From Chryseobacterium herbae (GTDB lineage: Bacteria > Bacteroidota > Bacteroidia > Flavobacteriales > Weeksellaceae), in NCBI RefSeq assembly GCF_025154075.1, contig NZ_JAOAMU010000009.1, positions 62,001-126,000 on the forward strand: 64,000 bases of DNA, in the 5' to 3' direction. Below the pieces are notes generated by a model, which did no database searches, had not been told where the DNA came from, and was given only the letters and a program-made list of their open reading frames with translations. The translations under genes and the position numbers were made by a program. This document shows positions 16,061 through 24,992 of the stretch, one piece after another (the first letter of the stretch is position 1; the number at the start of each line of letters is the position of its first letter).

Positions 16061-17704
16061 ATGAAAAGCTTATTCATTTTCATCCTATCATTTTTAAGTA
16101 TCCCTTTTTATGCACAAACTTTATCTGAGACCCAAAAACTGGAGTCACTTTGTAAAGTCTGGGGATTTTTAAAATATTACCATCCTCATGTGGCAAAAGG
16201 AAATTTTGAATGGGACCGGGAACTTTTAAAGAAAATTGATGAACTTGATCATATCCAGAACAAAGATCAATTGAATGAATTGTATTTTAAATGGATCAAC
16301 AACCTGGGAAAAGTTGATGAATGTAAAAAATGTTCCACAGAGAATAAGGAGAAGGTTTATTTTTTGAGAAATTTTGATCTGAACTGGATGAATGATCAAC
16401 ATCTGTTCAATGAAAAAGTAAGCCGTCAGCTTTCGTTTATTCAAAACAACAGAAATCTTGGAAGTAATCATTATATCGGAAACGGTGGAAAAAAGGTTTA
16501 TTTCAAAAATGAGAATTCATACGGTTCAAAATTTACGTCTAAACAGACGAGCCTTTTGGAACTTTTCAGATACTGGAATCTGGTAGAGTATTTTTTTCCT
16601 TATAAATATCAGACGGATCAGAACTGGAATGATGTTTTAACTGAGATGATCCCGAAATTCCTTAATGCCAATACTGACGAAAGCTATCATCTTACCCTTG
16701 CTGAACTGGTAACCAAAGTGGATGATTCCCATGCTTTTTTGTATTCCCCTTTGATCAATGCCCATCAGTATGGGAGAAGAAAAGTTCCTGTAGAATATAC
16801 GTATGCGGAAGGAAAATTGGTGGTAACAAAGATTCTTAGCAATAAATTCAACGAAGAAATTCCGTTGAAAAAGGGTGATGTCATTTATGATGTAAATGGC
16901 CGGACGATCCCACAAATGGTGAACAGTTTTGGAAAATATGTTCCTGCCTCCAATTCATGGGGGAAAATTACAAAAGTGAAAAGTCTTTTTCTTTTCAGTA
17001 ATACTGATTCTCTTACGATTAAAATTGAACGGGACGGCCAGAATCTGAGTTTGACAACCAAAACCTATCTTCTCAAAGATATCGTCTGGGAAAAGCCACC
17101 AGCTGTGCAAAAATGGAAGTTTCTGGATGCAGAGCAAAAGACAGGGTATGTGAATATGGGGATCATTGAAAAGAGCGATCTGGACGATATGTACAGGGAA
17201 TTAAAATCCGCAAAGTCCATTATTTTTGATCTGAGAAATTATCCCAAACAGACCATTTTTCCCTTAAGCAAGATGATTCTGCCGGAAAAATCAATTTATT
17301 ATCAATTTAATTTTCCGGAGACCAATTATTTGAGTAAATTTTATAGCGCAAAAAATACCATCGGCAGAAAGAATCCGGATTATTATAAAGGGAACGTAGT
17401 GGTTTTGGCAGATGAGAACACGCAGAGTCAGGCAGAAACTACCACGATGATGTTTAAACAGCATCCGAAAGCCAAAGTTATCGGGAGCAATACTTCAGGG
17501 GCAAATGGTGACATTATCAGGTTTAAGATTGCAGACCTGGACACGTGCTTTACAGGATTGGGTGCTTATTATCCGGACGGAAGAGAGACCCAGAGGATAG
17601 GAATCATTCCTGATATAATGGTAAAACCTACCGTAAAAGGCGTAAAGGAAGGAAAAGATGAAGTTCTGGAAAGAGCTTTAGAATATATAAAGACCGGTTT
17701 TTAA
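16061..17704 (+). CDS. Secreted S41-family peptidase
   Basis: A 547-residue exported protein with a Sec signal peptide (MKSLFIFILSFLSIPFYAQ). The N-terminal half holds two related helical segments (LFRYWNLVEYFFPYK, about 168-182, resembles LCKVWGFLKYYHPH, about 30-43). A PDZ-like segment follows (LKKGDVIYDVNGRTIPQM, about 268-285), then the tail-specific protease fold: VVVLADENTQSQAETT (about 446-461) with the likely nucleophile Ser, and KAKVIGSNTSGANGD. The expected catalytic Lys position should be checked by alignment. This type is common in Bacteroidota cell envelopes; the substrate is unknown. Confidence 0.85.
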   Translation: MKSLFIFILSFLSIPFYAQTLSETQKLESLCKVWGFLKYYHPHVAKGNFEWDRELLKKIDELDHIQNKDQLNELYFKWINNLGKVDECKKCSTENKEKVYFLRNFDLNWMNDQHLFNEKVSRQLSFIQNNRNLGSNHYIGNGGKKVYFKNENSYGSKFTSKQTSLLELFRYWNLVEYFFPYKYQTDQNWNDVLTEMIPKFLNANTDESYHLTLAELVTKVDDSHAFLYSPLINAHQYGRRKVPVEYTYAEGKLVVTKILSNKFNEEIPLKKGDVIYDVNGRTIPQMVNSFGKYVPASNSWGKITKVKSLFLFSNTDSLTIKIERDGQNLSLTTKTYLLKDIVWEKPPAVQKWKFLDAEQKTGYVNMGIIEKSDLDDMYRELKSAKSIIFDLRNYPKQTIFPLSKMILPEKSIYYQFNFPETNYLSKFYSAKNTIGRKNPDYYKGNVVVLADENTQSQAETTTMMFKQHPKAKVIGSNTSGANGDIIRFKIADLDTCFTGLGAYYPDGRETQRIGIIPDIMVKPTVKGVKEGKDEVLERALEYIKTGF

Positions 17705-17837
17705 ATAGATTAAATAGAAGTAATGATTCACCGGATTTTCATTTAACTAATATTTAACTATTATTCTCTCTAATTTGTGAGAATTTAAAAGGAATTGGTC
17801 AACATTTTGATACAATAACCATGTAAAAAATTAAATT

Positions 17838-19382
17838 ATGTCGGAAAAGATATTATGGATAGATGATGAAATAGATTTACTCAAACCCCATATCGTATTT
17901 TTAGAAAAAAAAGGTTACCACGTAACCCCTGTTAATAATGTGAACGAGGCTCTGGAACTAATGGATTCAGAAAAGTTTGCATTAACGCTTATCGATGAAA
18001 ATATGCCCGGCATTTCGGGACTGGAAGCCATTCCCATGATTAAAGAGAAAGACAACTCTTTAAAGATCGTGATGGTTACAAAAAGTGAGGAGGAACATAT
18101 TATGGAAGAAGCCATCGGATCTCAGATCGCTGACTACATTCTTAAGCCTGTAAATCCTAACCAGATTTTACTCTCATTAAAAAAGAATCTGCAGGAGGAC
18201 AATCTTGTGGAGCAAAAAACAATTCTTCAGTACCAGCAGGAATTCAGAAACCTGTCTATGGAACTTTCTTATCTGAGAACCTATCAGGAATGGGCAGAAT
18301 ATTATAAGAAAATCTTAAGCTGGGAAATCAAGTTTGATAAAGTAGCGGATAATGAATTTGCAGATCTGTTGCAGTCGCAAAAGGAGGAAGCTAATATTCA
18401 GTTCGCTAAATTCATTGAAAAAAATTATGAGGGCTGGCTTACGGATTCCGACAAACCGATGATGAGCCACACGCTTTTCAAAGAAAAAATCAAATCTGAA
18501 GTAGAAAAGGACAAAGTTCTTCTTTTGATGGTAGATAACCTTCGTTTTGACCAGTGGAAAGTGATCGAACCTTTATTCACAAAATACTACAATAAAGTTT
18601 CTGAAGATTATTATTACAGTATTCTTCCTACAGCTACACAGTACGCAAGAAATTCTTTCTTTGCCGGCCTTATGCCGTCTGAGATAGAAAAACGTTTTCC
18701 GGACAAATGGTTCAATGATAATGAAGAAGGAAATAAGAATGAATTTGAGCGTGACTTCCTTGAAGATCAGATGAAGAGAATCGGGCTTGGATCTAAATCA
18801 ATGAAATATCTTAAAGTTCTGAATGCAGATTTTGAGCGTAAGATCTACGATGATTTTAATCAGCATAAAAACAATGATCTTTTAGTCATTGTTTACAACT
18901 TTATCGACATCCTTTCGCATGCCAAGACGGATAATCATATTGTAGATCAGCTGATCCGTGATGATAAAACGTTCAGATCTCTTACCTATAACTGGTTTGA
19001 AAATTCATCCATCTTAAAAATCATTAAGTTAGCAGCCGAAAGCGGTTACAAACTGGTGATCACTACAGACCACGGAACCGTGTATGTTAAAAGACCTAGT
19101 AAAGTAGTGGGTGACCGTGAAACATCAACGAATATCCGTTATAAAACAGGGAAAAGCTTGACGTATGATGACAGCGATGTATGGGCCATTACCAATCCTG
19201 AAAAGCTGTTCCTCCCAAAAGGAAATTTAAGTTCGAAATATATTTTTGCGAAAAACAATATTTTCCTGGCTTATCCTAAGAATTACAATCATTTTGTAAA
19301 TTACTATAAAGAAACCTACCAGCATGGTGGAATCTCATTGGAGGAATGTATTATTCCTATCAGCATTTTAGAACCCAAGTAG
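17838..19382 (+). CDS. porX: PorX, T9SS response regulator with PglZ domain
   Basis: A 514-residue regulator of the type IX secretion system. Residues 1-120 are a CheY-like receiver with acidic pocket residues Asp9/Asp10, phospho-acceptor Asp53 (LIDENMPG) and Lys in YILKPVNP (about 103). The rest is a PglZ-type alkaline-phosphatase-fold domain, with metal-site segments LLMVDNLRFDQW (about 231-242), SILPTATQYARN and TTDHGTVYVKR (about 410-420). It lacks a DNA-binding output domain; the family acts through the sigma factor SigP and oligonucleotide hydrolysis. The partner kinase porY is not in the window. It has its own strong terminator. Confidence 0.96.
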   Translation: MSEKILWIDDEIDLLKPHIVFLEKKGYHVTPVNNVNEALELMDSEKFALTLIDENMPGISGLEAIPMIKEKDNSLKIVMVTKSEEEHIMEEAIGSQIADYILKPVNPNQILLSLKKNLQEDNLVEQKTILQYQQEFRNLSMELSYLRTYQEWAEYYKKILSWEIKFDKVADNEFADLLQSQKEEANIQFAKFIEKNYEGWLTDSDKPMMSHTLFKEKIKSEVEKDKVLLLMVDNLRFDQWKVIEPLFTKYYNKVSEDYYYSILPTATQYARNSFFAGLMPSEIEKRFPDKWFNDNEEGNKNEFERDFLEDQMKRIGLGSKSMKYLKVLNADFERKIYDDFNQHKNNDLLVIVYNFIDILSHAKTDNHIVDQLIRDDKTFRSLTYNWFENSSILKIIKLAAESGYKLVITTDHGTVYVKRPSKVVGDRETSTNIRYKTGKSLTYDDSDVWAITNPEKLFLPKGNLSSKYIFAKNNIFLAYPKNYNHFVNYYKETYQHGGISLEECIIPISILEPK

Positions 19383-19418
19383 TTTTTTTCATAGTTTATT
19401 TAAAATTTTGGGTTTAAG

Positions 19419-19457
19419 GCGGCAAAAATCATTCGATTTTTGCCGCTTCTTTTTTTC
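19419..19457 (+). terminator. porX terminator
   Basis: Perfect 12-base stem GCGGCAAAAATC (19419-19430) with its complement (19435-19446), four-base loop, followed by a T-rich tract. Confidence 0.92.
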
Positions 19458-19504
19458 AGCCTCTTTTAAAAATCTCAAAGAGTTCCTATCTTAGCAAAAA
19501 AACA

Positions 19505-19798
19505 ATGTTTATTATTTCGCTGACCTACAAAACTTCACTTGAGGATGTGGAACGTTTCATTCCAGAACACAATATTTTTTTAGATCAACAGTACAACGCC
19601 GGACATTTTATTGCTTATGGAAGGAAAGAGCCGAGGACGGGAGGAATTATTCTTTCCAATGCGGGTTCTAAGGATAAAGTTGAAGAAATCATCAGAAGAG
19701 ATCCCTTTTATATTCATCAGGTAGCGGATTATGAAATCATTGAATTTATTCCATCAAAATACAACGAACACTTTAAATTTTTTATAACAAACTCATGA
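19505..19798 (+). CDS. YciI-family protein
   Basis: A 97-residue single-domain protein with the YciI dimeric alpha/beta fold: MFIISLTYKTSLEDVERFIPEHNIFLD at the start, a FIAYGRKEPRTGG segment around residue 38-50 and RDPFYIHQVADYEIIEF near the end. The His-Asp pair typical of the active cleft is only partly visible (PEHNIFLD). The function is unknown for most of the family. It overlaps the start of the exonuclease gene by four bases (ATGA), so the two are translationally coupled. A near-consensus TATCTTAG (19487-19494) may be its promoter box. Confidence 0.85.
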   Translation: MFIISLTYKTSLEDVERFIPEHNIFLDQQYNAGHFIAYGRKEPRTGGIILSNAGSKDKVEEIIRRDPFYIHQVADYEIIEFIPSKYNEHFKFFITNS

Positions 19799-20559
19799 AG
19801 TTAATTACCTATAATGTCAACGGAATCAGGGCTGCTTTTACGAAAGATTTTTTAGGCTGGTTAAAGACTGCTGATCCGGACATCGTCTGCATCCAGGAAA
19901 GCAAAGCGGGAAACGACCAGATCGATATTGAAAGCCTTCAGAAAATCGGTTATCACAGTCATTGGCATTCTGCCGTAAGAAAAGGCTATAGCGGCGTCGG
20001 AATTGCGTCTAAAATCAAACCGAATCATATTGAATACGGATGTGGTATTGAAAGCTATGATAATGAAGGGAGGATCATCCGTGCGGATTTTGATGGATAC
20101 TCTGTTATTTCCGTCTATGTACCGTCCGCCAGTAATATTGAAAGGCTGGAATTTAAGATGCAGTTTTGCCACGATTTCCTGATTTACATCAAGGAATTAC
20201 GAAAAACGATCCCTAACCTTATTATTTCGGGAGATTTCAATATCTGTCACCAGGCGATCGATATTCACGATCCGGTCCGTTTAAAGAATGTTTCCGGCTT
20301 CCTGCCGATGGAAAGGGAATGGATGACCAGCTTTATCGAAGAATGTGAGCTGATCGACAGTTTCCGTTTTTTCAATAGTGAACCGGATAATTATACGTGG
20401 TGGAGCTACAGACAGAATTCAAGAGCGAAGAATAAAGGCTGGAGATTGGATTACAATTTTGCCACTTACCCTCTTAAAGATCAACTCTCAAGAGCGGTGA
20501 TATTAAAAGAGGCCGTTCATTCCGACCACTGCCCTGCTTTATTGGAATTTAATATATAG
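19795..20559 (+). CDS. xth: Exodeoxyribonuclease III
   Basis: A 254-residue endonuclease/exonuclease/phosphatase-fold enzyme that cuts DNA at abasic sites and trims 3' ends in base excision repair. Hallmarks: MKLITYNVNGIRAA (1-14), CIQESKAG (about 37-44) with the metal-binding Glu, SGDFNICHQAIDIHDP (about 145-160), WTWWSYR-like segment NYTWWSYR and the catalytic His in HSDHCPAL (about 243). It is co-transcribed with the upstream YciI-like gene through an ATGA overlap. Confidence 0.95.
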   Translation: MKLITYNVNGIRAAFTKDFLGWLKTADPDIVCIQESKAGNDQIDIESLQKIGYHSHWHSAVRKGYSGVGIASKIKPNHIEYGCGIESYDNEGRIIRADFDGYSVISVYVPSASNIERLEFKMQFCHDFLIYIKELRKTIPNLIISGDFNICHQAIDIHDPVRLKNVSGFLPMEREWMTSFIEECELIDSFRFFNSEPDNYTWWSYRQNSRAKNKGWRLDYNFATYPLKDQLSRAVILKEAVHSDHCPALLEFNI

Positions 20560-20575
20560 AAAGACTATAAAAGTA

Positions 20576-20606
20576 AAAAGCCAGCTGAATCAGCTGGCTT
20601 TTTTAA
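20576..20606. terminator. Bidirectional terminator
   Basis: A 13-base AAAAGCCAGCTGA / TCAGCTGGCTTTT stem with minimal loop and flanking A- and T-runs. It lies between the convergent xth and rlpA-like genes. Confidence 0.9.
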
Positions 20607-20621
20607 ATTTAAATCATAAAT

Positions 20622-20993
20622 TTAGTCGACAATTTCATATTCAACCGGAATGGTACCATGACTGATATCTCCGATTTCATCGAACGCAGCTTTAGAAATA
20701 TCTAATGCTCTTGATGCATGGAAAGGTCCTCTATCATTAATCTTCACTATCACCTGTTTTCCATTGTTCAGATTGGTAACTCTAATATTAGTTCCAAACG
20801 GAAGCGTTCTGTTTGCAGCGGTGAACTTTGAATTACTAAAGATCTCTCCGCTTGCTGTTTTTCTACCATTAAACTTATCGTGGTAGTACGATGCATAACT
20901 TGTTTTCTTCGCATCTAAGGTATTACCTGTAAAAGAATAAACACCTAAGGTTGAAATCATCATTATGATTACGAGAATGAATCTTTTCATCAT
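20622..20993 (-). CDS. RlpA-like septal ring lytic transglycosylase domain protein
   Basis: A 123-residue exported protein. A signal peptide (about 1-23) is followed by a double-psi beta-barrel domain: YASYYHDKFNGRKTASGE (about 33-50), AANRTLPFGTNIRVTN (about 59-74), KINDRGPF and RALDISKAAF (about 95-104). The Asp in NDRGPF and the His in YYHDKF match catalytic positions of RlpA, which cleaves peptidoglycan lacking stem peptides. The usual SPOR domain is absent, so septal targeting is not expected. Two adjacent ATG codons (20993 and 20990) could each be the start. Confidence 0.88.
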   Translation of the reverse strand: MMKRFILVIIMMISTLGVYSFTGNTLDAKKTSYASYYHDKFNGRKTASGEIFSNSKFTAANRTLPFGTNIRVTNLNNGKQVIVKINDRGPFHASRALDISKAAFDEIGDISHGTIPVEYEIVD

Positions 20994-21760
20994 CTTGAAT
21001 TTTATTGGTTTTGACGGAGCAAAAGTATAAGGAATGTTGTAAAGTCCCTACTCCATATGTTAAAAACCGTTAACGAAAACAAAATAATATGTTAACAAGG
21101 CCTGTAAGTTCCTATTAACAGGGGTTTTAGACCACACTGTTAAAAAACGTTAAAAAAACAGGTCAAAAGTTAACATAATTAACTTATTAACGAAAAAATC
21201 CAAAATTCAAAAACAAAAACTAATTGATAATCAAATGATTATGTAATTTGTGAAAATTGAATAAAATCACTTCAGTGATTTTAAAATCTAAAAGTTTTAA
21301 GAACTTTAATCTACAGAACCACTTGATAGAAGTCTTTTAAGGCTGATATTGCAATCAGCAGTATTTATTTTAACAATGGTTTTTAACAAGTAAATGAATT
21401 ATTCTCTAAAAATCATTTATTTAAACTCTTATATTTTGATCTTCTTTTTCAAGGTTCTCTTTTCATATTATCAAATTGGATACCAAATGGATTTTATAAT
21501 CGACTGTAAATTATTATTCCATCCCAACTACCGAACGAAATCAGGCGCAAAATTCAGAGAGAAAAAGATTATTATCATTTAATCTAAAACGTCTGATTCT
21601 GATACCTTATATATAGTATAGAAGAAAATCAATCCGAACTCTTGAATGAAGTTAATTTATATAGTAGTTTGAAAGATAAAAACATTTGCCTGGTCTCCCT
21701 ATTGAATACTAGCTAGTTTATCTCGCATTAAAGTCAATGAACATCTATACCTCTCCTTAA
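20994..21760. other. Long AT-rich intergenic region with GTTAA motif cluster
   Basis: No gene supported. Between about 21058 and 21195 there are around ten GTTAA/TTAAC words, including GTTAAC at 21068, 21092 and 21170, just upstream of the rlpA-like gene. A small hairpin GCTGAT...ATCAGC lies near 21341-21360. A 62-codon frame at 21394-21582 has no signal, homology or codon pattern to support it. The region separates two minus-strand genes and probably holds regulatory DNA. Confidence 0.5.
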
Positions 21761-21788
21761 ACAAAAAACCAATGATTGCTCATTGGTT
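21761..21788 (-). terminator. Terminator of the secreted-protein pair
   Basis: A nine-base stem AACCAATGA (21767-21775) and its complement (21780-21788), followed on the minus strand by GGTTTTTTGTTT. It lies 30 bases after the stop codon at 21819. Confidence 0.85.
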
Positions 21789-21818
21789 CTATATTTTATA
21801 CAGTATAAGGGTTAAATC

Positions 21819-22574
21819 TTATTTTAAATATTCTATTACATAGTCATATGTTCCCGAAGGGTAAACAACTGACATGCTTGGTGAACCTGTAATTGCATTT
21901 CCAGCACTTGTTGCCACTGTGAAAGAATACAAGCTTCTGTCATAAACAGTGTTTGTACCAGCTTTATAAATTGTGATACCATATAAAGTAGTCATCCCTG
22001 TAGGAGCAGGAATATCTACTGCAGTTGAAGTACCACTAGCGGTGAAAGTTCCTTTTTTAGCAAAAAGTTGTTTGTCAACGCCTACCCCTGTGTTTATAAG
22101 AGTATTTGTAGCTGTTTCAGCAGTACCGATAGTTACTTTAGGAGAAGCTCCCATTGCCAACCATCTACCAGATGCTATTGAAAAGTTTCCGGAAGTTGGA
22201 CCTGCTGTTGGGTTTGAGAAATAATAAAACCCTGGAACGATAGCTTGTGCTCCAATACCAGAACCTGTTGCTGGTGTATTACCAGTACCAGTATTATAAA
22301 CGATCATACCATCATATGCAGTAGGAAAGTTATCTTCATCACCTGTAGTCGTAGCAAATGTAAAATTCACTAGGTTCGTTCTTGGAAAAACCAAACCTTT
22401 TCCATCAGTAGTATTTGTATCTGCACTGAAACCATTTGTTGCACCAGAAGCATCCATAAACGCTGATTGTCCATTGATGTTTCCACTAGCAAAACCATTG
22501 GTTCTTAATTGTGCCTTTGAATATTGGGATATTGCCAGCGTAGCGGCAGCGATCAGTAAAAATTTTTTATTCAT
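21819..22574 (-). CDS. Secreted protein, Bacteroidota surface type, function unknown
   Basis: A 251-residue exported protein with a Sec signal peptide (about 1-21, ending SKA/Q). The mature part is rich in Gly, Thr, Ala and Asn. Segments KGLVFPRTNL (about 58-67), YDGMIVYNTGTGN (about 87-99) and PGFYYFSN (about 113-120) are counterparts of segments in the adjacent upstream gene (ALLVPRM, NGALVYITSGTG, AGFYYFDN), so the two are diverged paralogues in one region. Similar proteins are frequent in Chryseobacterium genomes, often annotated hypothetical. No T9SS sorting domain is visible. A role at the cell surface is likely, but nothing more can be said. Confidence 0.75.
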   Translation of the reverse strand: MNKKFLLIAAATLAISQYSKAQLRTNGFASGNINGQSAFMDASGATNGFSADTNTTDGKGLVFPRTNLVNFTFATTTGDEDNFPTAYDGMIVYNTGTGNTPATGSGIGAQAIVPGFYYFSNPTAGPTSGNFSIASGRWLAMGASPKVTIGTAETATNTLINTGVGVDKQLFAKKGTFTASGTSTAVDIPAPTGMTTLYGITIYKAGTNTVYDRSLYSFTVATSAGNAITGSPSMSVVYPSGTYDYVIEYLK

Positions 22575-22601
22575 GACTTAAATGTGTATTAAAGTTATTA
22601 A

Positions 22602-23240
22602 TTATTGTGCAGAATATGATTGCCAAGCGGTACCGTCGTATACAAACCCAAGCCCTCTACCATTAACCCCAAGAGAATTAACAGAAGTTGCACTCATACC
22701 GTTAACAGTAATCGATGCAGGACCACCCACTTTAACCAGTGTGATGGTTTTACCTTTTGTAGCTGCACTCACAGGTATTGTAGATAAATCAGCATTTGAA
22801 CTAATAAATACATAACCATTTAAATCAGCTGCAGACAAATCTGTTCCACTTGCTGAAGTTCTAACCGGGATAACAGCATTAGGAGTACTACCACCACCTC
22901 CGAAAGGTTTCCATTCAGGAACCGTATTATCAAAGTAGTAGAATCCTGCTCCGGTAATTTTCACTTTTCTTGCACCGGAACCTGTGCCAGAAGTAATATA
23001 AACAAGAGCCCCGTTTTGCGGAGCACCATAAGTGCCAGCAGTATCATCTTTGGATGATAATTCTGTTGCTGTCATACGAGGGACTAGTAAGGCATCAGGT
23101 CTGGCATTATCTGTAGTATTGGCTACTACGTCTAATGTGGAGGAAGGTGCGGTCGTGTTAATCCCTACACGTCCCTGCTGAGCCTTGGAAACTGCCGAAA
23201 GGCCAACGAGCATCGTCGCTGTTAATAAAAATTTTTTCAT
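22602..23240 (-). CDS. Secreted protein, paralogue of its neighbour, function unknown
   Basis: A 212-residue exported protein with a signal peptide (about 1-20, ending SKA/Q). The mature start GRVGINTTAPSSTLDV is a motif widespread in Bacteroidota surface and tail-fibre-like proteins. ALLVPRM (about 50), VYITSGTGSG (about 79-88) and GFYYFDN (about 102-108) pair with segments of the downstream gene 27 bases away. A Gly-rich stretch (FGGGGS) splits it near residue 115. The pair is likely transcribed together and ends at the terminator near 21770. Confidence 0.75.
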   Translation of the reverse strand: MKKFLLTATMLVGLSAVSKAQQGRVGINTTAPSSTLDVVANTTDNARPDALLVPRMTATELSSKDDTAGTYGAPQNGALVYITSGTGSGARKVKITGAGFYYFDNTVPEWKPFGGGGSTPNAVIPVRTSASGTDLSAADLNGYVFISSNADLSTIPVSAATKGKTITLVKVGGPASITVNGMSATSVNSLGVNGRGLGFVYDGTAWQSYSAQ

Positions 23241-23595
23241 AAGTTTTTAAAGATTTAAATTACATTATTTTTCATCAATATTTCCAAAATGGAAGATGCA
23301 TCTCAACTTGTGCTTATCATTCTGGCTGTCTGTGTTTCAGCTTTTTTAAATAGGCAACTGCTTGAAGCATTTGATTTTAAAACATTGCTTATTGCGCAAA
23401 TTTAAGACATAATTTTCAAATTTATTCATATAATATTAAAAAAATAGAATACTTTTATTTAACAAAACAATAAAGTATTGAAAATCAATATTATCTGAAA
23501 TTAAGCAATCGTATAAATAGTGTTAAATTTTATTAATATTTTCAATAATATGTAGAAAAAATAAATTTGACATAATCGCTATAACTTGCAAGCTA
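23241..23595. other. AT-rich intergenic region
   Basis: No gene seen. A TAAATTTG box on the minus strand (23404-23397) followed by CGC could start the transcript of the secreted pair with a leader of about 150 bases. No clear terminator hairpin for rimO was found here. Confidence 0.4.
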
Positions 23596-24897
23596 TCAGA
23601 TCAGTTCACCATACAAGTCAAATTCTTCTGCAGATGTTATTTTGACCTCAGCAAACTCTCCGATGGAGATGTATGTTTCATCTGCCGAAACCAGAACTGT
23701 ATTGTCTACATCTGGGGAATCATATTCTGTTCTTCCAACGAAATAATTCCCTTCTTTTCTATCAAATACACATCTGAAAATTTTTCCGATTTTTTCCTGA
23801 TTCTTCTCCCATGAAATCTGCGATTGCAGTTCCATAATCTCTTCCACTCTTGCTTCTTTCACTTCCTGCGAGATATCATCTTCCAGTACATAAGCACCGG
23901 TATTTTCTTCGTGAGAATAGGTGAAACATCCTAATCTGTCAAACTTCTGCTCTCTTACCCAGTCTTTCAGCTCCTGGAATCTTTCTTCTGTTTCTCCCGG
24001 GTATCCTACGATCAAAGTAGTTCTCACCGCCATATCAGGAACTTTTTCTCTGAATTTGGCTAACAAGGCATTCGTCTTTTCATGTGTTGTTCCACGCTTC
24101 ATAGATTTCAACAAATCGGAATTGATATGCTGAAGAGGAATATCGATATAATTACAAACTTTAGGTTCTTCACGGATGATATCCAGAACATCTTCAGGAA
24201 AACCACTAGGGAAAGCGTAATGAAGACGAATCCACTCGATCCCTTCTACTTTCACCAATTCTTTTAGGAGTTCTCCAAGCGCACGTTTTTTATAAATATC
24301 AAGACCGTAATACGTAAGATCCTGTGCGATAAGAATAATTTCTTTAGTTCCTTTTTTTGCTAATTTCTGAGTTTCCAAAACCAATTTTTCAATAGGAGTA
24401 GAAATGTGTCCTCCTCTCATTAAAGGGATTGCACAGAAAGAGCACGGCCTGTCACAGCCTTCTGAAATCTTAAGGTATGCGTAATGCTTGGGCGTAGTGG
24501 TCAATCTTTCTCCTACCAGCTCGTGCTTGTAATCTGCACCCAAATGCTTTAGCAGGATCGGAAGATCTCTGGTTCCAAAGTACTGATCTACATCCGGAAT
24601 TTCTTTAATAAGATCCGGCTTGTATCTTTCTGAAAGACAACCGGTCACAAAAACTTTTTCGACCTCGCCTCTGTTTTTTGCTTCTACGTAATCCAAGATG
24701 GTATTGATAGATTCCTCCTTAGCATTATCAATAAAACCACATGTGTTGATCACTACGATATCTCCGCGGCCTTCATGAACCACTTCTTTTCCATTAGCTT
24801 TCAGCTGGCTCATTAATACTTCAGAATCATATACATTCTTGGAGCATCCCAGTGTAACCACATTGATTTTCTTCTTCCCTACAGATTTTGTGCGCAT
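23596..24897 (-). CDS. rimO: Ribosomal protein S12 methylthiotransferase RimO
   Basis: A 433-residue radical-SAM enzyme that adds a methylthio group to the conserved Asp of ribosomal protein S12. The N-terminal domain holds the three cysteines of the auxiliary cluster (LGCSKN, NTCGF, VTGCLSERY). The radical-SAM motif is CDRPCSFC (about 148-155), and a TRAM domain closes the C-terminus. The ATG at 24897 was chosen; frame-open sequence upstream lacks family similarity and overlaps a promoter and a terminator. Confidence 0.95.
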   Translation of the reverse strand: MRTKSVGKKKINVVTLGCSKNVYDSEVLMSQLKANGKEVVHEGRGDIVVINTCGFIDNAKEESINTILDYVEAKNRGEVEKVFVTGCLSERYKPDLIKEIPDVDQYFGTRDLPILLKHLGADYKHELVGERLTTTPKHYAYLKISEGCDRPCSFCAIPLMRGGHISTPIEKLVLETQKLAKKGTKEIILIAQDLTYYGLDIYKKRALGELLKELVKVEGIEWIRLHYAFPSGFPEDVLDIIREEPKVCNYIDIPLQHINSDLLKSMKRGTTHEKTNALLAKFREKVPDMAVRTTLIVGYPGETEERFQELKDWVREQKFDRLGCFTYSHEENTGAYVLEDDISQEVKEARVEEIMELQSQISWEKNQEKIGKIFRCVFDRKEGNYFVGRTEYDSPDVDNTVLVSADETYISIGEFAEVKITSAEEFDLYGELI

Positions 24898-24916
24898 CGT
24901 TTTGATTTTGAGTGTG

Positions 24917-24951
24917 CAAAGATACGAAATAATAAAAGAGTAGTGATCAAA
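24917..24951 (-). promoter_or_regulatory. Candidate rimO promoter
   Basis: On the minus strand TATCTTTG (24924-24917) is a perfect -7 box and TTTG (24951-24948) lies 23 bases upstream. It directly follows, and partly overlaps the T-tract of, the polysaccharide-operon terminator. Confidence 0.5.
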
Positions 24952-24981
24952 AAATAAAAACCACTTTAGCAAAGTGGTTTT
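24945..24981 (-). terminator. Terminator at the end of the polysaccharide locus
   Basis: Perfect 11-base stem AAAACCACTTT (24957-24967) and its complement (24971-24981) with a three-base loop; on the minus strand it is followed by a T-rich tract. It lies 12 bases after the rfbC-like stop codon. Confidence 0.9.
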
Positions 24982-24992
24982 CAAGGTTTTAT

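Noticed and set aside
21394..21582. Small open frame of 62 codons
   Set aside because: AT-rich, Ile/Lys/Phe-rich product, no promoter, and no recognisable domain.
24898..24984. N-terminal extension of RimO
   Set aside because: No family similarity; overlaps a promoter box and the polysaccharide terminator.
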